DNA of 5,094 nt. Origin: Chitinophagaceae bacterium (GTDB lineage: Bacteria; Bacteroidota; Bacteroidia; Chitinophagales; Chitinophagaceae). The notes under the pieces are model-generated. The model searched no databases, was not told the origin of the DNA, and saw nothing but the letters and a program-made list of their open reading frames with translations. Of the stretch, positions 4,856 to 5,094 are shown in pieces. The stretch's first letter is position 1. Every line of letters starts with the position of its first letter. Location of the stretch: NCBI GenBank assembly GCA_023251335.1, contig JAHEZA010000231.1:1-5094 (forward strand), given 5' to 3'. Both the position numbers and the translations under genes were made by a program.

Positions 4856-5094
4856 TCATTTTCTTTTCATCAATGGCCTTCAATAACTGTTCGTAAGCTT
4901 TATTAAATTTTTGAACTCCTTCTTCTTCTAATTGTTGAGTGATGTCGTCAATATTAATCCCGTTATCTTCTAATTGTTGCAATTCCTGTGTTGCTTTCAC
5001 CAGGTTGTTTTCCAAATGGTCCTGGGCTTTACCATGATCACGAAAAGCGTCAATGGTTTCTATAGGAAGCGTGTTAATCGTATCGGGACCAATT
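4842..5094 (-). CDS. tal: transaldolase, C-terminal part (partial at window edge)
   Basis: Transaldolase of the non-oxidative pentose phosphate pathway transfers a dihydroxyacetone unit from sedoheptulose-7-phosphate to glyceraldehyde-3-phosphate. The minus strand reads 83 codons from the window edge to a TAG at 4844-4842. The segment IGPDTINTLP, then TIDAFRDHG, then a leucine-rich helix, GININDIT-like spacing (actual GINIDDIT), LEEEGVQKF and AYEQLLKAI, followed by a lysine-rich end, matches the C-terminal helices of the longer (about 360-residue) transaldolase type found in actinobacteria, cyanobacteria and Bacteroidota. The catalytic lysine lies upstream, outside the window. Because it ends here, it is not the transaldolase/phosphoglucose-isomerase fusion, whose isomerase part would follow. 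Its metabolite glyceraldehyde-3-phosphate is the substrate of the next gene on this strand, GAPDH. Confidence 0.87.
   Translation of the reverse strand, partial: IGPDTINTLPIETIDAFRDHGKAQDHLENNLVKATQELQQLEDNGINIDDITQQLEEEGVQKFNKAYEQLLKAIDEKKMKQLA

Overview
This is an AT-rich chromosomal window from a member of the Bacteroidota, perhaps a Chitinophagaceae- or Sphingobacteriia-like lineage (the rank below phylum is a guess). The main evidence is a textbook Bacteroidota promoter, TTTG-N19-TANNTTTG, in front of atpA, and further TAAATTTG-type -7 elements in front of other genes. There are also no convincing Shine-Dalgarno sequences, and the protein types fit. I see no phage, transposase, CRISPR, tRNA or rRNA signal. 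The gene content looks like ordinary core and housekeeping chromosome.

Layout from left to right. (1) 1-341, minus strand: the N-terminal 113 codons of atpA (F1 ATP synthase alpha), running off the left edge and driven by its own promoter rather than sitting directly behind atpH. (2) 342-531: a 190-base spacer with the atpA promoter and an AT-only hairpin. (3) 532-2093, minus strand: a possible three-gene run in the order glycosyltransferase family 2, then DUF488/YeaO-like protein, then an Rrf2-family regulator with an Fe-S-type Cys/His motif. (4) 2094-2261: a divergent promoter region with the same TAAATTTG octamer on each strand. (5) 2262-2954, plus strand: a short-chain dehydrogenase with a C-terminal segment resembling dihydropteridine reductase. 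(6) 2961-3533, minus strand: a class I SAM-dependent methyltransferase that converges on the dehydrogenase with only 6 bases between stop codons. (7) 3585-4574, minus strand: type I GAPDH, same strand and same reading frame as the methyltransferase downstream. (8) 4575-4841: a spacer with a 9-bp inverted repeat and a widespread REP-like element. (9) 4842-5094, minus strand: the C-terminal 83 residues of transaldolase, running off the right edge.

Transaldolase and GAPDH lie in tandem and share glyceraldehyde-3-phosphate as a metabolite, so the right end is a small central-carbon cluster. The left end is energy metabolism (atpA) next to a probable redox, NO or iron-sulfur sensor. No gene here amounts to a clearly new system. 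The points most worth a second look are non-coding or at gene edges: the REP-like element inside a 9-bp stem that spans the transaldolase stop codon, the methyltransferase whose family-like sequence seems to extend upstream of its only start codon to the GAPDH stop, the inverted repeat wrapped around the dehydrogenase promoter, and the Rrf2/atpA arrangement.
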